A stretch of 64,000 nucleotides of DNA from Achromobacter deleyi. Its GTDB lineage: Bacteria > Pseudomonadota > Gammaproteobacteria > Burkholderiales > Burkholderiaceae_B. Below, piece by piece: positions 1-8,073 of the stretch; within the stretch, counting starts at the first letter, position 1, and each line of letters starts with the position of its first letter. A model generated the notes under the pieces. It did not search any database and was not told the DNA's origin. It saw only the letters and a program-made list of their open reading frames with translations. The DNA is taken from positions 186,001 through 250,000 of the forward strand of contig NZ_CP065997.1 of the NCBI RefSeq assembly GCF_016127315.1. Direction: 5' to 3'. The translations under genes and the position numbers were made by a program.

Positions 1-499
1 TGTACAAGTGCGCCGTCCGCAATGCATCGAACCAGTTGGCATCGGTGGCCGGAAAGCGGCCGTCGGCGTCTTCCGGATTCGGGCACTTCGCCGCCTCGCC
101 GCCGCCCAGGGTGGACAGGGCCAGGTACTGAGTCGTCGTCAACTCGTACTTGGCCATCAGGTAATAGCTGGACTTGGACTTCTTGTCCGCGCCGGCCTCG
201 GTGAACCCGCCGGCGATGAACGCCGGGCGGCTCTTTTCGACGAAGGAGTACGCCCCGCCCTCCTGCCCTACCTGGATGGGGAGATCGACCAGCGGCCCTC
301 CCACCGGCACCACCACTTTCCTGAAGACGATCGCGCCGTCGCAAGGCAGCGGCAGCACGATGTCGCCGTCCGCGGGCTTGGGGTTGTAGAAGCGCGCATC
401 CCATTTCGGCGCGGGCGCGGGCGCGGCCACCGCCGCTTGGCACGCCGGCAACGCCAGCAGGGCCAGAACAGTCCAACGGACCAGCAGTTCAGATTTCAC
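1..499 (-). CDS. Formylglycine-generating-enzyme (SUMF1/FGE)-like protein, C-terminus cut by window edge
   Basis: The visible 166 codons start with a hydrophobic signal segment ending in LALPAC, which could be a lipoprotein cleavage site, so the protein is probably exported. About 100 residues in, the motif YYLMAKYELTTTQYLAL followed by FPATDANWFDA resembles the opening of FGE-sulfatase (SUMF1) domains, which have a 'K-E-V-T' strand and a 'P-V-x-x-V-x-W-x-D-A' strand. Family members either oxidise cysteine to formylglycine or serve as non-enzymatic binding modules; the catalytic part lies outside the window, so activity cannot be judged. The chosen start is a GTG that overlaps the stop of the upstream permease gene by 11 bp, which implies translational coupling. 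It is the last visible gene of the srf-type operon. Family assignment is by motif reading only. Confidence 0.7.
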   Translation of the reverse strand, partial: MKSELLVRWTVLALLALPACQAAVAAPAPAPKWDARFYNPKPADGDIVLPLPCDGAIVFRKVVVPVGGPLVDLPIQVGQEGGAYSFVEKSRPAFIAGGFTEAGADKKSKSSYYLMAKYELTTTQYLALSTLGGGEAAKCPNPEDADGRFPATDANWFDALRTAHLY

Positions 500-1703
500 G
501 CAGACTCTCCGCGGGTTGAATACGTTTGGCATTGATCGCGCCGGCCAACGACGCCAGCAGGGCCACGCCGAGGGCCAGCATGAACGCCAGCACGCCGTGC
601 AAGGGCGTGATCTGGCTCGCGAACTGTCCCGACGCGCTCACGCCATGGAGCAGGTTGTTGAACGCCGCGCTGCCCAGGGCATAGACCAGCAGCCCCACGC
701 CCATGGCCACCACGGTCAACGCGATCGCCTGCATCGCCAGCAAGGCGGCGATCGCTCCGCTTCCCAGGCCCAGCAGGCGCAAGGTCGCGATGTCGCGCCG
801 CTTGCGCCGGACATTGGCCAGGAACGCGCCCGCCAACGCCGCCACGCAACCCAGGATCGCGGTGATGGAAATGACACTGAACACCGTCGTCAGCAACTGG
901 TTGACGGCCTTGACGTTGCGGATCTCGGCCAGCCGGCTGCTGGTCTCGATGCGCTGGTCGACCAGGCTTTTCTCCAGGCTTTCGACGGCGTCCAGGTCGC
1001 GGGCATACACCCGCGCACGCGCAAAGCGCACCCCTGCCTCGGCCATGGGCCGGCCATCGACCGCCCCCATCGACGCGACCGCGTATCCGTCCCGGTACCA
1101 CTCCATGTCCCGCAGCAGGCCGGGCGAGACGAAGGCGCCCGCGCGCTCATAGGCGCGCCCCGGCAACACCGCGACGACGGAAAGCGCCACCACCGCCTGC
1201 TGATTCACGCCGTTCAGGCGACGGGCGATCCGCATGCGCAGCGTGCTGCCGGGCTGGACCTCCAGGCGCTGCGCGGCCTGCGCGCTGAATACCACGCCTG
1301 CGCCGCCAAGCGTCGACACGTCCACGCCCTCCAGCAGGGGGTCGCCGACGGCGGTGGGCAGCACTTCCACGTTTTCCAGGAACCGGTTGGCGCTGTGGAT
1401 GAAGTCCGCCTGGGTATTCAGCGAACGAGTCATGCCCACCACGAAACCCGCATCCGGCCGCTGCGCCACTTCGTCGATCCAGGCCTGGTCGTAGCTGCCG
1501 CTGCTGAGCATGCGGATCTCCAGGTTGCGCGGATCCCGCATCAGCTCGTCCTGCATGGCGCTGACCACACCGTGCTTCAGGCCGAAAAGCAGCAGCAGCG
1601 GCGCGATCACCGCCACCAGCGTGGCAACCATGCAGAGGGTCACGAGACGGTCGTGCCAAAGATCCCGGCCAGCCAGCCGGGCGATCTGCCATGCGCGTGT
1701 CAT
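489..1703 (-). CDS. ABC transporter permease, FtsX/MacB type
   Basis: 404 aa. An N-terminal membrane helix (about residues 20-42) is followed by a large extracytoplasmic domain of about 230 residues. Three closely spaced C-terminal helices follow, with an RRKRRDIATLRLLGLGSG loop between the first two, which is the hallmark of FtsX-like permeases (MacB, LolC/E). Such proteins do not move solutes through a channel; they transmit ATPase movement to periplasmic partners or extract lipoproteins. The ATG at 1703 overlaps the stop of the ATPase gene by 4 bp (ATGA), so the two are co-translated. An upstream in-frame extension exists but would run deep into the ATPase gene. The context with a secreted VWA protein suggests a mechanical role in the envelope. 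Confidence 0.85.
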   Translation of the reverse strand: MTRAWQIARLAGRDLWHDRLVTLCMVATLVAVIAPLLLLFGLKHGVVSAMQDELMRDPRNLEIRMLSSGSYDQAWIDEVAQRPDAGFVVGMTRSLNTQADFIHSANRFLENVEVLPTAVGDPLLEGVDVSTLGGAGVVFSAQAAQRLEVQPGSTLRMRIARRLNGVNQQAVVALSVVAVLPGRAYERAGAFVSPGLLRDMEWYRDGYAVASMGAVDGRPMAEAGVRFARARVYARDLDAVESLEKSLVDQRIETSSRLAEIRNVKAVNQLLTTVFSVISITAILGCVAALAGAFLANVRRKRRDIATLRLLGLGSGAIAALLAMQAIALTVVAMGVGLLVYALGSAAFNNLLHGVSASGQFASQITPLHGVLAFMLALGVALLASLAGAINAKRIQPAESLREI

Positions 1704-2401
1704 GGCGCGTCCTGTTTGCCGAAAGTGCTCAGGCCAGGTTGCAGCGCCGGCGCCAGGCAAGGCAGGCCGAACTTGCGCACCAGATCCCAGTCGTGCGAAA
1801 CGATCAGGGTGGCCATGCGCGCGTCACGCGCCAGGTCGATGAACAGCTGGAACAGCCGTTGCGCATTGTCCGGATCCAGTGCCGAGGTCGGCTCGTCGGC
1901 CAGCAGGACATCCGGATCATGCGACAGCGCGCGCACGACCGCGGCGCGTTGTCGCTCGCCGATCGACAATTGGGCGGGTTTCTTTTCCAGCAATCCCCGC
2001 AGGGACAGGACATCGATCGCGTGTTCCACCCGGCCTCCATCGGCCCGCAGGCCGAGCAGGCGGCGCGGCAACAGGATGTTCTCGCGCACCGACAGGTACG
2101 GCAACAGCCCGCCGGTCTGCAGCACAAAACCGATCTTCGCGGCGCGCAGGGCAGCCAGGGCGGAGTCGTCCTTGCGGGCCCACAACGCCGCGACATCGGT
2201 CGTGCCGTTCAGCGTGTAGGCCTGGACCCGCGATGGCGTCAGGAGCAGGCCGATACCCTCCAGCAGGGTGCTCTTGCCGCAGCCGCTGCTTCCCACGACC
2301 GCAAGCACGTCGCCGCGCGCCAGGCGCAGCGCGGGCAGACGGACCTCGTAAGCGGCCTCGCCTTGCCCCCGTCGCAAACGCAGATCATCGATAGCCAGCA
2401 T
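1700..2401 (-). CDS. ABC transporter ATP-binding protein, MacB/LolD family
   Basis: 233 aa, the usual size for a stand-alone MacB/LolD-type ATPase. Walker A is GSSGCGKS at residues 37-44, the signature is LSIGERQRAAVVRA, and Walker B is VLLADEPTSALD, followed by the switch His in IVSHDWD. LSIGE replaces the more common LSGGE at the signature; this is a conservative variant seen in active transporters. It pairs with the overlapping FtsX-type permease downstream and lies 6 bp after the VWA gene. It should hydrolyse ATP at the inner membrane face to drive the permease. Confidence 0.9.
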   Translation of the reverse strand: MLAIDDLRLRRGQGEAAYEVRLPALRLARGDVLAVVGSSGCGKSTLLEGIGLLLTPSRVQAYTLNGTTDVAALWARKDDSALAALRAAKIGFVLQTGGLLPYLSVRENILLPRRLLGLRADGGRVEHAIDVLSLRGLLEKKPAQLSIGERQRAAVVRALSHDPDVLLADEPTSALDPDNAQRLFQLFIDLARDARMATLIVSHDWDLVRKFGLPCLAPALQPGLSTFGKQDAP

Positions 2402-2407
2402 ATCCGC

Positions 2408-4372
2408 TCAGGGCATCATTTCCAGCGGCACGGGATAGACGTAGTCGCGCGGATCGCTGTTTGGCGCCAGGGACACCCAGCGGTCGACATCGGCGTTGTA
2501 CACCTGATAGTGCCGCAGCTTGGTCGCCAGGTTGCGGATGAATTTTTCCTGTGCCAGGCCGTCCCAGCTCTTCCAGGTCTCTTCATCCAGGTTCAGCACC
2601 TCGCTCTGGTAGGGCAGCCCTTCCAGATACTCTTTCATGAAGCCCATTTCCGACAGCTTCTTGCCGGACTTCTTCAGCTGGTTCGGGTCCGCCCCCATGG
2701 TGGCCGCCACATTGCGCAACTGATTGAACATCTCGGTCGGCGAAATCAGCCCCTGGTTGGCGGCATCGACGATCTTCTTCATGACGTCGTTGAGATCGCT
2801 GAGCTGCCCCTTGGTCAGCAGCACGCGCACATCGGTCGTGGGCAGGGTCTGCTTGATGAGGTCGCGGTCGCTGATCCAGGCCTGGAACACGGGCGGCGCC
2901 TTGGCCCCGATGCGCTCGCCCAGGTAGGCCAGCTTCATCGCGTTGCCGACCAGCGCGGCGTCCTGCGCCAATTTCTCGTCGGCGGTCTGGGGCCGCTTGC
3001 CGGGGTCCGTCGCGTTGGCGGCGCTACCCACCGCATCCTCGCCCTGGTAGGCCGACTTCACCTGCTGCGTGATCGCTTCGGACAGCGCATCGACCTTCTT
3101 GCCGAACTCGTTCACGTCGCCCGCATTGACCGGGTAGTACAGCGACAGATTGGTGCCGCCATACGTGGACAGGTTCCGGTACTGGGCTTCGGCGTGCGCG
3201 TGGTTCTTGACGCCCGCGGGCGTCTTCAGGTGCAGCGTGTAGATGGCCACGCCCGGCTTGGCCGCCTCCAGCCGGACCTGGCTGGCGCTCATGCCGGTCG
3301 AGGACAGCTTATCGGTGCCCTCGATCGCGCCGGCATCGGTGATCAGCACCACGTAGCGCGCGCCATAGGGCCGCCAATCGATGCTGTTGATGGCATCCAT
3401 CACGCCGGCATAGGCATCTTCATCGAACAGGCTGCTGGACACCTTGGCCTGCTTGAGGTCGGCCACCTTGGACATGAAGTCCGCGCCGTCCTTGATCTTG
3501 TTCGGATCCGCATAGATCTTGCTGACGTATTCCAGTCCAGGAACCGCCTTGGTGCTGGAGCGGAAGGCCACCAGGCCGAACTTGACCTTGTCGCCCAGGT
3601 TCTCGGCCTCGACCTTGGCGTAGATCTTCTTGACGGCCTCCCGGGTACGTTCGATATAGGGATCCATCGACACGGTGGAATCGATGACGAACACCACCGC
3701 CGAACTGAACTCCTTGATCTGCTTGGTCCGCTCCTGCTCCGTGGACTGGTCCTGGGCCGCCTTGGCGGGGTCCGCGGTACTGCCCGCGCTGACCGACGCC
3801 ACATTCAACACGCGCACCCGCACGTTCTGTTCGGTCATGACCTCTTCGCCGCTGAGAATGGGCAGCAGGTAGAAGTTCTTGGCCATGTCGACGAACAGCT
3901 CGGGTTCCTGGGCCACGATACCCGGCGCCTGTCCCTTGGTCTTGAGCTGCAGGCGCGTCGGCGCGATTTTCTCGACCGGATCGATCGCGTTGAGGACCGC
4001 GTCCAACGCCGGCCTGTCCTTGAAGAACAGCGTGCGATCGCGTCCCGCCGGATTGGTGAACGCCAGGGACATCTGCATTTTCCAGTCGACCGCGCAGGAC
4101 CGGTCGAGCCAGCCGAGCGTCTTGCCGAAGGAATCAGGTCCGATCTGTACCCAGTCCTTGCCGCCGGCGTTTCGGCTGGCATAGACATAGAACCGGCTGA
4201 AGGTGGGCTGCACGGCGCCCGCCTTGCCTTCCGGGGCGTCATACAGCGCGCAGCCCGGCGTGGTCAACACCCGCTGGTACAGCGTTTTCTTGCCTTCCTG
4301 CAGCAGGGGCGGCGCGGCGTGCGCCATGCTGGCCAGGCCGACCAGACTCAGAGCCAGGGCAATCTTCCTCAT
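2408..4372 (-). CDS. Secreted von Willebrand factor A domain protein of the srf-type operon
   Basis: 654 aa starting at an ATG that overlaps the upstream stop by 4 bp; longer in-frame starts would run into that gene. Residues 1-19 are a clean Sec signal peptide ending AHA. An SH3b-like stretch (about 35-95) is followed by a VWA domain (about 225-430) whose metal site is D231-S-T-V-S235, a DxTxS version of the MIDAS motif. The remaining 220 residues are mostly alpha-helical and unassigned. VWA domains bind partner proteins through a divalent metal; a periplasmic location follows from the signal peptide. The neighbours suggest it is the periplasmic arm of the SrfABC/ABC-transporter machine. No specific function is known to me. 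Confidence 0.85.
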   Translation of the reverse strand: MRKIALALSLVGLASMAHAAPPLLQEGKKTLYQRVLTTPGCALYDAPEGKAGAVQPTFSRFYVYASRNAGGKDWVQIGPDSFGKTLGWLDRSCAVDWKMQMSLAFTNPAGRDRTLFFKDRPALDAVLNAIDPVEKIAPTRLQLKTKGQAPGIVAQEPELFVDMAKNFYLLPILSGEEVMTEQNVRVRVLNVASVSAGSTADPAKAAQDQSTEQERTKQIKEFSSAVVFVIDSTVSMDPYIERTREAVKKIYAKVEAENLGDKVKFGLVAFRSSTKAVPGLEYVSKIYADPNKIKDGADFMSKVADLKQAKVSSSLFDEDAYAGVMDAINSIDWRPYGARYVVLITDAGAIEGTDKLSSTGMSASQVRLEAAKPGVAIYTLHLKTPAGVKNHAHAEAQYRNLSTYGGTNLSLYYPVNAGDVNEFGKKVDALSEAITQQVKSAYQGEDAVGSAANATDPGKRPQTADEKLAQDAALVGNAMKLAYLGERIGAKAPPVFQAWISDRDLIKQTLPTTDVRVLLTKGQLSDLNDVMKKIVDAANQGLISPTEMFNQLRNVAATMGADPNQLKKSGKKLSEMGFMKEYLEGLPYQSEVLNLDEETWKSWDGLAQEKFIRNLATKLRHYQVYNADVDRWVSLAPNSDPRDYVYPVPLEMMP

Positions 4373-5355
4373 TTCGGCAAATCCTTCAGGCGCGCCTGCG
4401 CCTGCGCGTTGTCCTTGTCCTTTTCCAGCACCGCCTGGTACCAGTACGCGGCCGTGGCGCCATCGGCCTTGAAGCAGGCGTTTTCCTTGTAGGTCGCGGG
4501 GTCGTATTCCTGGGCATAGGCCATCGCGATGCGCACATCGCCGCCCTGCGCCCGATTGGCATACAGGCGTTGCGCGATCGAGCACTTGCCCGCTTCACGC
4601 GCGGCCTGGATGATGGCCAGCATCGCCGCCGAATCCTTCACGTCACGCACGCAATCCTGCACGAAGGTCATTTCCGGCGCCAAGGCCATGCTCTCCTTGG
4701 AGCAGGCCACGGCGGCCGGCTCGGCCGCGGGCGCCGGGGCCTGCGTGATCGGCTTGGCCGGGGGCTCGGCGGCCTCGCCCCGCATCAGGAAGAACCAGGC
4801 GGCCACACCCGCCGCCACGAGCAGGGCCAGCAGGCCGCCAATGATGGCCCCCGTGGGCCTGGCGCGCGGCGGCGGCGTGGCCTGCCCGGCGTCGGCTTGC
4901 GCCTCGACCGGCGCCGGAATCGGGTCCGGCGTGGCAAGCGGCGCGGGGGCCTTCGGCGCGACATCGACGATGCTCGCTTGCGCGGGCGCCTCGCCGGCCG
5001 CCGAGGACGGCGTCACTTCATGGGGAATCTGGCGCACGGGATAGCGCATCGGCACACCGCCGGGCCGGCGCACCTCGATCAGGAAGGACGCGTTGCGCTT
5101 GGCTTCGAGTACGGCGTCAACGATGGCGGGACCGACCTCGATGACCAGCCGGTCCTCGCGCGCCACGCCATTGCCGAACCGCAGCCACTGTTGTTCACCA
5201 CCCCATTTGCCCTGGGCATCCAGGTGCGCCGGGGAAGCATTGCGCCGGATGCTGATTTCGACATCCGACGCGTCGCCGCTCCAACCCTCGACCTGAAGCT
5301 CGGCATGGCCAGGCCGCCGGCTCGGCAGCGGATTAAATGAAACAAATACAGCCAT
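4369..5355 (-). CDS. Single-TM hypothetical protein linking cytoplasmic and periplasmic domains
   Basis: 328 aa. An N-terminal beta-rich domain of about 110 residues lacks a signal peptide. It is followed by a Pro/Ala-rich linker, one membrane helix (169-191), another Pro/Ala stretch, and a C-terminal helical domain (about 215-328). The C-terminal domain has four Cys and TPR/Sel1-like patterns (AMAYAQEYDPATYKENACF and YWYQAVLEKDKDNAQAQ). The layout suggests an inner-membrane coupling protein with the N-terminus inside and the TPR-like domain outside. It sits 3 bp after srfC and overlaps the VWA gene. I do not recognise the family; the role is inferred from position. Confidence 0.75.
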   Translation of the reverse strand: MAVFVSFNPLPSRRPGHAELQVEGWSGDASDVEISIRRNASPAHLDAQGKWGGEQQWLRFGNGVAREDRLVIEVGPAIVDAVLEAKRNASFLIEVRRPGGVPMRYPVRQIPHEVTPSSAAGEAPAQASIVDVAPKAPAPLATPDPIPAPVEAQADAGQATPPPRARPTGAIIGGLLALLVAAGVAAWFFLMRGEAAEPPAKPITQAPAPAAEPAAVACSKESMALAPEMTFVQDCVRDVKDSAAMLAIIQAAREAGKCSIAQRLYANRAQGGDVRIAMAYAQEYDPATYKENACFKADGATAAYWYQAVLEKDKDNAQAQARLKDLPK

Positions 5356-5358
5356 GTG

Positions 5359-8055
5359 TCATCCCTTCCTGATGTCGGCAATAATCGCGCCCAGCGCCTC
5401 GTTCTGTTCGTCGCTGATTTCCTGCCCGGCCGTGTAGCCGGCGTTCTTGACGATCATGTCGACCAGGCACGACACCCAGTCCTTCAGGAATTCGCGCCCC
5501 TTGCCCATGTCGTTCTTCTCGGGCAGGTCGGGCAGGCCGGAGGCGGCATCAAGCACTGCCGTCTTCGCGAACACCTTGCCGCCCGCCACGGACGCGCTGG
5601 CGGGCTTGTCACCCTCGTTCATGTCCAGATAGCCCAGCCACGCGATGAAATCGCGCAGCACCATCTGCACCCGCAACACCTGGCTCATGACCATCTGGTC
5701 GCGCTTGGATGCACTGTCCGTGCGCGCCAGCAGGCTGCGCAGCATCTTTTTCGGCAGGGATTGGCCGCTGGCGTCCTCCCGATAGGCGGCATTGCGCAGC
5801 TCGTCGACGACGATCTCCAGGATGTCGCGGGGAATGTTCTTCAATATCGCGTGCTGGCGCGTGCGGGCCGGAATCTCGCTCAAGTGATTCAGCCACAGCT
5901 TGAACGCGGCATCGGCGAACCAATGTTCGTACGTATCCACGGCCTGCGCCGCAACGGCCGGATCGGCCGGCGCGGTTTCCGCCGTTCCGGGGTCCAGCAG
6001 GCTGGCGAACAGATCGTCGGCCTCGCCGCCGGACACGCTTTCCACCGCGGGCTGCGCCGCTTGTGCCTGAGGCACGTCGGCGCCGCTCAGATAGAGGCTG
6101 CGCAGCGCTTCGCCCGGCAGTTCCAGAGCGGACATCAGTTCCGACAGCAGGAAATACGCCTTGGGGTTGTCGGCGATCGCCCGCAGCGCGGGGCCGACCT
6201 TGTCGGCCAGTTCCCGCTTCTTTCTCCTGGCGCCTTCGGCATCGCTGCCTTCGCGATGGAACAGGCCGACGCCCACGTCCACGATTTCGTGATGCGCATC
6301 GCCAATCTGCCTGCGCAGGCGAGCGAGCTTGAATTCAATATCGCCGATGTCCGCGATGGACGCGGCCAGGCGGCCCATGCCGCCATCGTCCAGCCGCATC
6401 ATGTCGTCCCAGGCCTGGCCGGCGTGGGGAAAGCGGCTACGCAACACATCCGCCCCGACAAAGCTGTCGCGCATCTGCTCCAGGATGCCTCGCTTGTCGG
6501 ACAACACCTCGATTTCTTTGTTGCCCTGCTTGACCGTGAAATCCGTGTAGGAAGGCGTACGCACCAGGAAGGTATTGCTGAAGGGCTTGCCGCCCTTCCA
6601 GTCGCGCATGAAGTCCAGGCTTTCATAGATCTTGAAAGCGATGTCGTTCAGGCCCTTCCACTCCTGATGCCACTTGTCCTGCTTCTGCAGCATGTCGGTG
6701 ATGCGCGCATTGAACATGGTCACGGCCCACAGCAAGCCGGAGCGCTCGGTGCGGTCCCGGGCGCTTTCTCCCTGCGTGCGCCGGACCCAGAGGTCGAGCA
6801 CCGGCACCACGGCGCTGGTCTCGGGCTGCTTGTGCGCGGGCGTGCACAGCACCAGGCCATTCATTTCCTGGTTCTCGGTGTACAGCTCGAACAGGTACGC
6901 CACCTTCCCGCGGCGCAACAGTTCGCCCACGGGATTGTTCGGAATTTCGCTCAGCCTGGCCTTGTCGTAACGGCCCCGATAGCCCGGAAAGTCCAGCAGG
7001 TCCACGGTTTCGAGGCTGGTTTCCCGCGGCGGATTCGCCAGCGGAAACACCAGCTCCGTCGTCAGCACGGCCAGGTGCGAACGCCGGATCGAAACCGGTT
7101 CGCCCAGCGCGCCGCCTTTCAGCCCGCGCACCTTGATCGTGGTGCCGTCGCCGCCGCCGATCTGGTCCAGCATCGTGACGTTCATGATGCTGGGCGGCCC
7201 CTCGCGGCTGTCCCGCACGGCGTCGAGCGGGATATGCGCGGCGCCCACATGGCCAAGGGTGTTCAAGCTTTCGGCGATCTGCGCATAGACCTCCGTCAGC
7301 GTCCGTTCCTCGCCCCAGAGGATGGAGAAGAATTCCGCGCGCTCTCCGGAGGACAGGCGCGGCGCCAGCGCGGCGGCCTGCGCCCAGTAACCGCTCTTCA
7401 GGTCGCCTTCCAGGGCGCGGACGTGATTGCCGAACGACTCCGAAACATAGTCCCACAGGGAAACGACATCATCGGCGTCCACGCCCGGATGGATGTTCTC
7501 CAAACCGCGCCCGGCGAAACGCTCCAGCATCGACTTGACGCGGTTGCCGTCGATCTTGTATTCGACCTTGCCCTGATCGAAATCCTTGAACCAGGCATTG
7601 GCCAGAATCTTCGCCAGATCGATTTCCCGGAACAGGCGGACCTCGATGGGATAGGCCTTGTCCTGGATAACGGGCTTGACGCGCGTGAACCTCGTCACCA
7701 GGCCGGTGGCCTCGCTGCCGCCTCCCGAAGGATTGACCGACTCCAGGAAGTCGACATGCTGGCCGTCGTAATCGGCCTCCAGCCGGCCGTTCTCGCTCGC
7801 GGCCAGCGTGGAAATCAGATAGGACTTGCCCGCCTGCGACAAACCGAAAAAGCCGATGGCCATCGGGTGCCTGGCGGCCCGCTCGAGATTGCGCGCCTTG
7901 TTGCCTGTGCGGCGCAGGCCGCGGATCAGGCCATCGGCCTTATCGTCGAGTTTCCTGGAATTCGCCCGGACCGCGTCGATCCATGCAATCGCACGGCCCG
8001 CACCCTCGTGGATCGCGCGCCATTGGTGGGCCAGTTTTTCCTGAGATTCGCTCAT
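5359..8055 (-). CDS. srfC: SrfC-like putative virulence-associated P-loop NTPase
   Basis: 898 aa. The segment GFFGLSQAGKSYL contains a perfect Walker A (G71-LSQA-GKS78), and further on LLDFPGYRGR reads as the G3/Walker B DxxG of a TRAFAC-type (dynamin-like) GTPase. Long helical segments fill the rest. This matches the SrfC family, which in Salmonella is encoded with srfA and srfB and is described only as a putative virulence effector. No membrane helix or signal peptide is evident, so it is probably cytoplasmic and may act at the inner membrane face. It lies 18 bp after srfB and 3 bp before the one-TM protein. The GTPase reading is from motifs only. Confidence 0.8.
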   Translation of the reverse strand: MSESQEKLAHQWRAIHEGAGRAIAWIDAVRANSRKLDDKADGLIRGLRRTGNKARNLERAARHPMAIGFFGLSQAGKSYLISTLAASENGRLEADYDGQHVDFLESVNPSGGGSEATGLVTRFTRVKPVIQDKAYPIEVRLFREIDLAKILANAWFKDFDQGKVEYKIDGNRVKSMLERFAGRGLENIHPGVDADDVVSLWDYVSESFGNHVRALEGDLKSGYWAQAAALAPRLSSGERAEFFSILWGEERTLTEVYAQIAESLNTLGHVGAAHIPLDAVRDSREGPPSIMNVTMLDQIGGGDGTTIKVRGLKGGALGEPVSIRRSHLAVLTTELVFPLANPPRETSLETVDLLDFPGYRGRYDKARLSEIPNNPVGELLRRGKVAYLFELYTENQEMNGLVLCTPAHKQPETSAVVPVLDLWVRRTQGESARDRTERSGLLWAVTMFNARITDMLQKQDKWHQEWKGLNDIAFKIYESLDFMRDWKGGKPFSNTFLVRTPSYTDFTVKQGNKEIEVLSDKRGILEQMRDSFVGADVLRSRFPHAGQAWDDMMRLDDGGMGRLAASIADIGDIEFKLARLRRQIGDAHHEIVDVGVGLFHREGSDAEGARRKKRELADKVGPALRAIADNPKAYFLLSELMSALELPGEALRSLYLSGADVPQAQAAQPAVESVSGGEADDLFASLLDPGTAETAPADPAVAAQAVDTYEHWFADAAFKLWLNHLSEIPARTRQHAILKNIPRDILEIVVDELRNAAYREDASGQSLPKKMLRSLLARTDSASKRDQMVMSQVLRVQMVLRDFIAWLGYLDMNEGDKPASASVAGGKVFAKTAVLDAASGLPDLPEKNDMGKGREFLKDWVSCLVDMIVKNAGYTAGQEISDEQNEALGAIIADIRKG

Positions 8056-8073
8056 TTCGACATCAATCCTGAA

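Noticed and set aside
1691..4492. 933-codon plus-strand open frame
   Set aside because: Antisense to the ABC ATPase and VWA genes; shadow composition.
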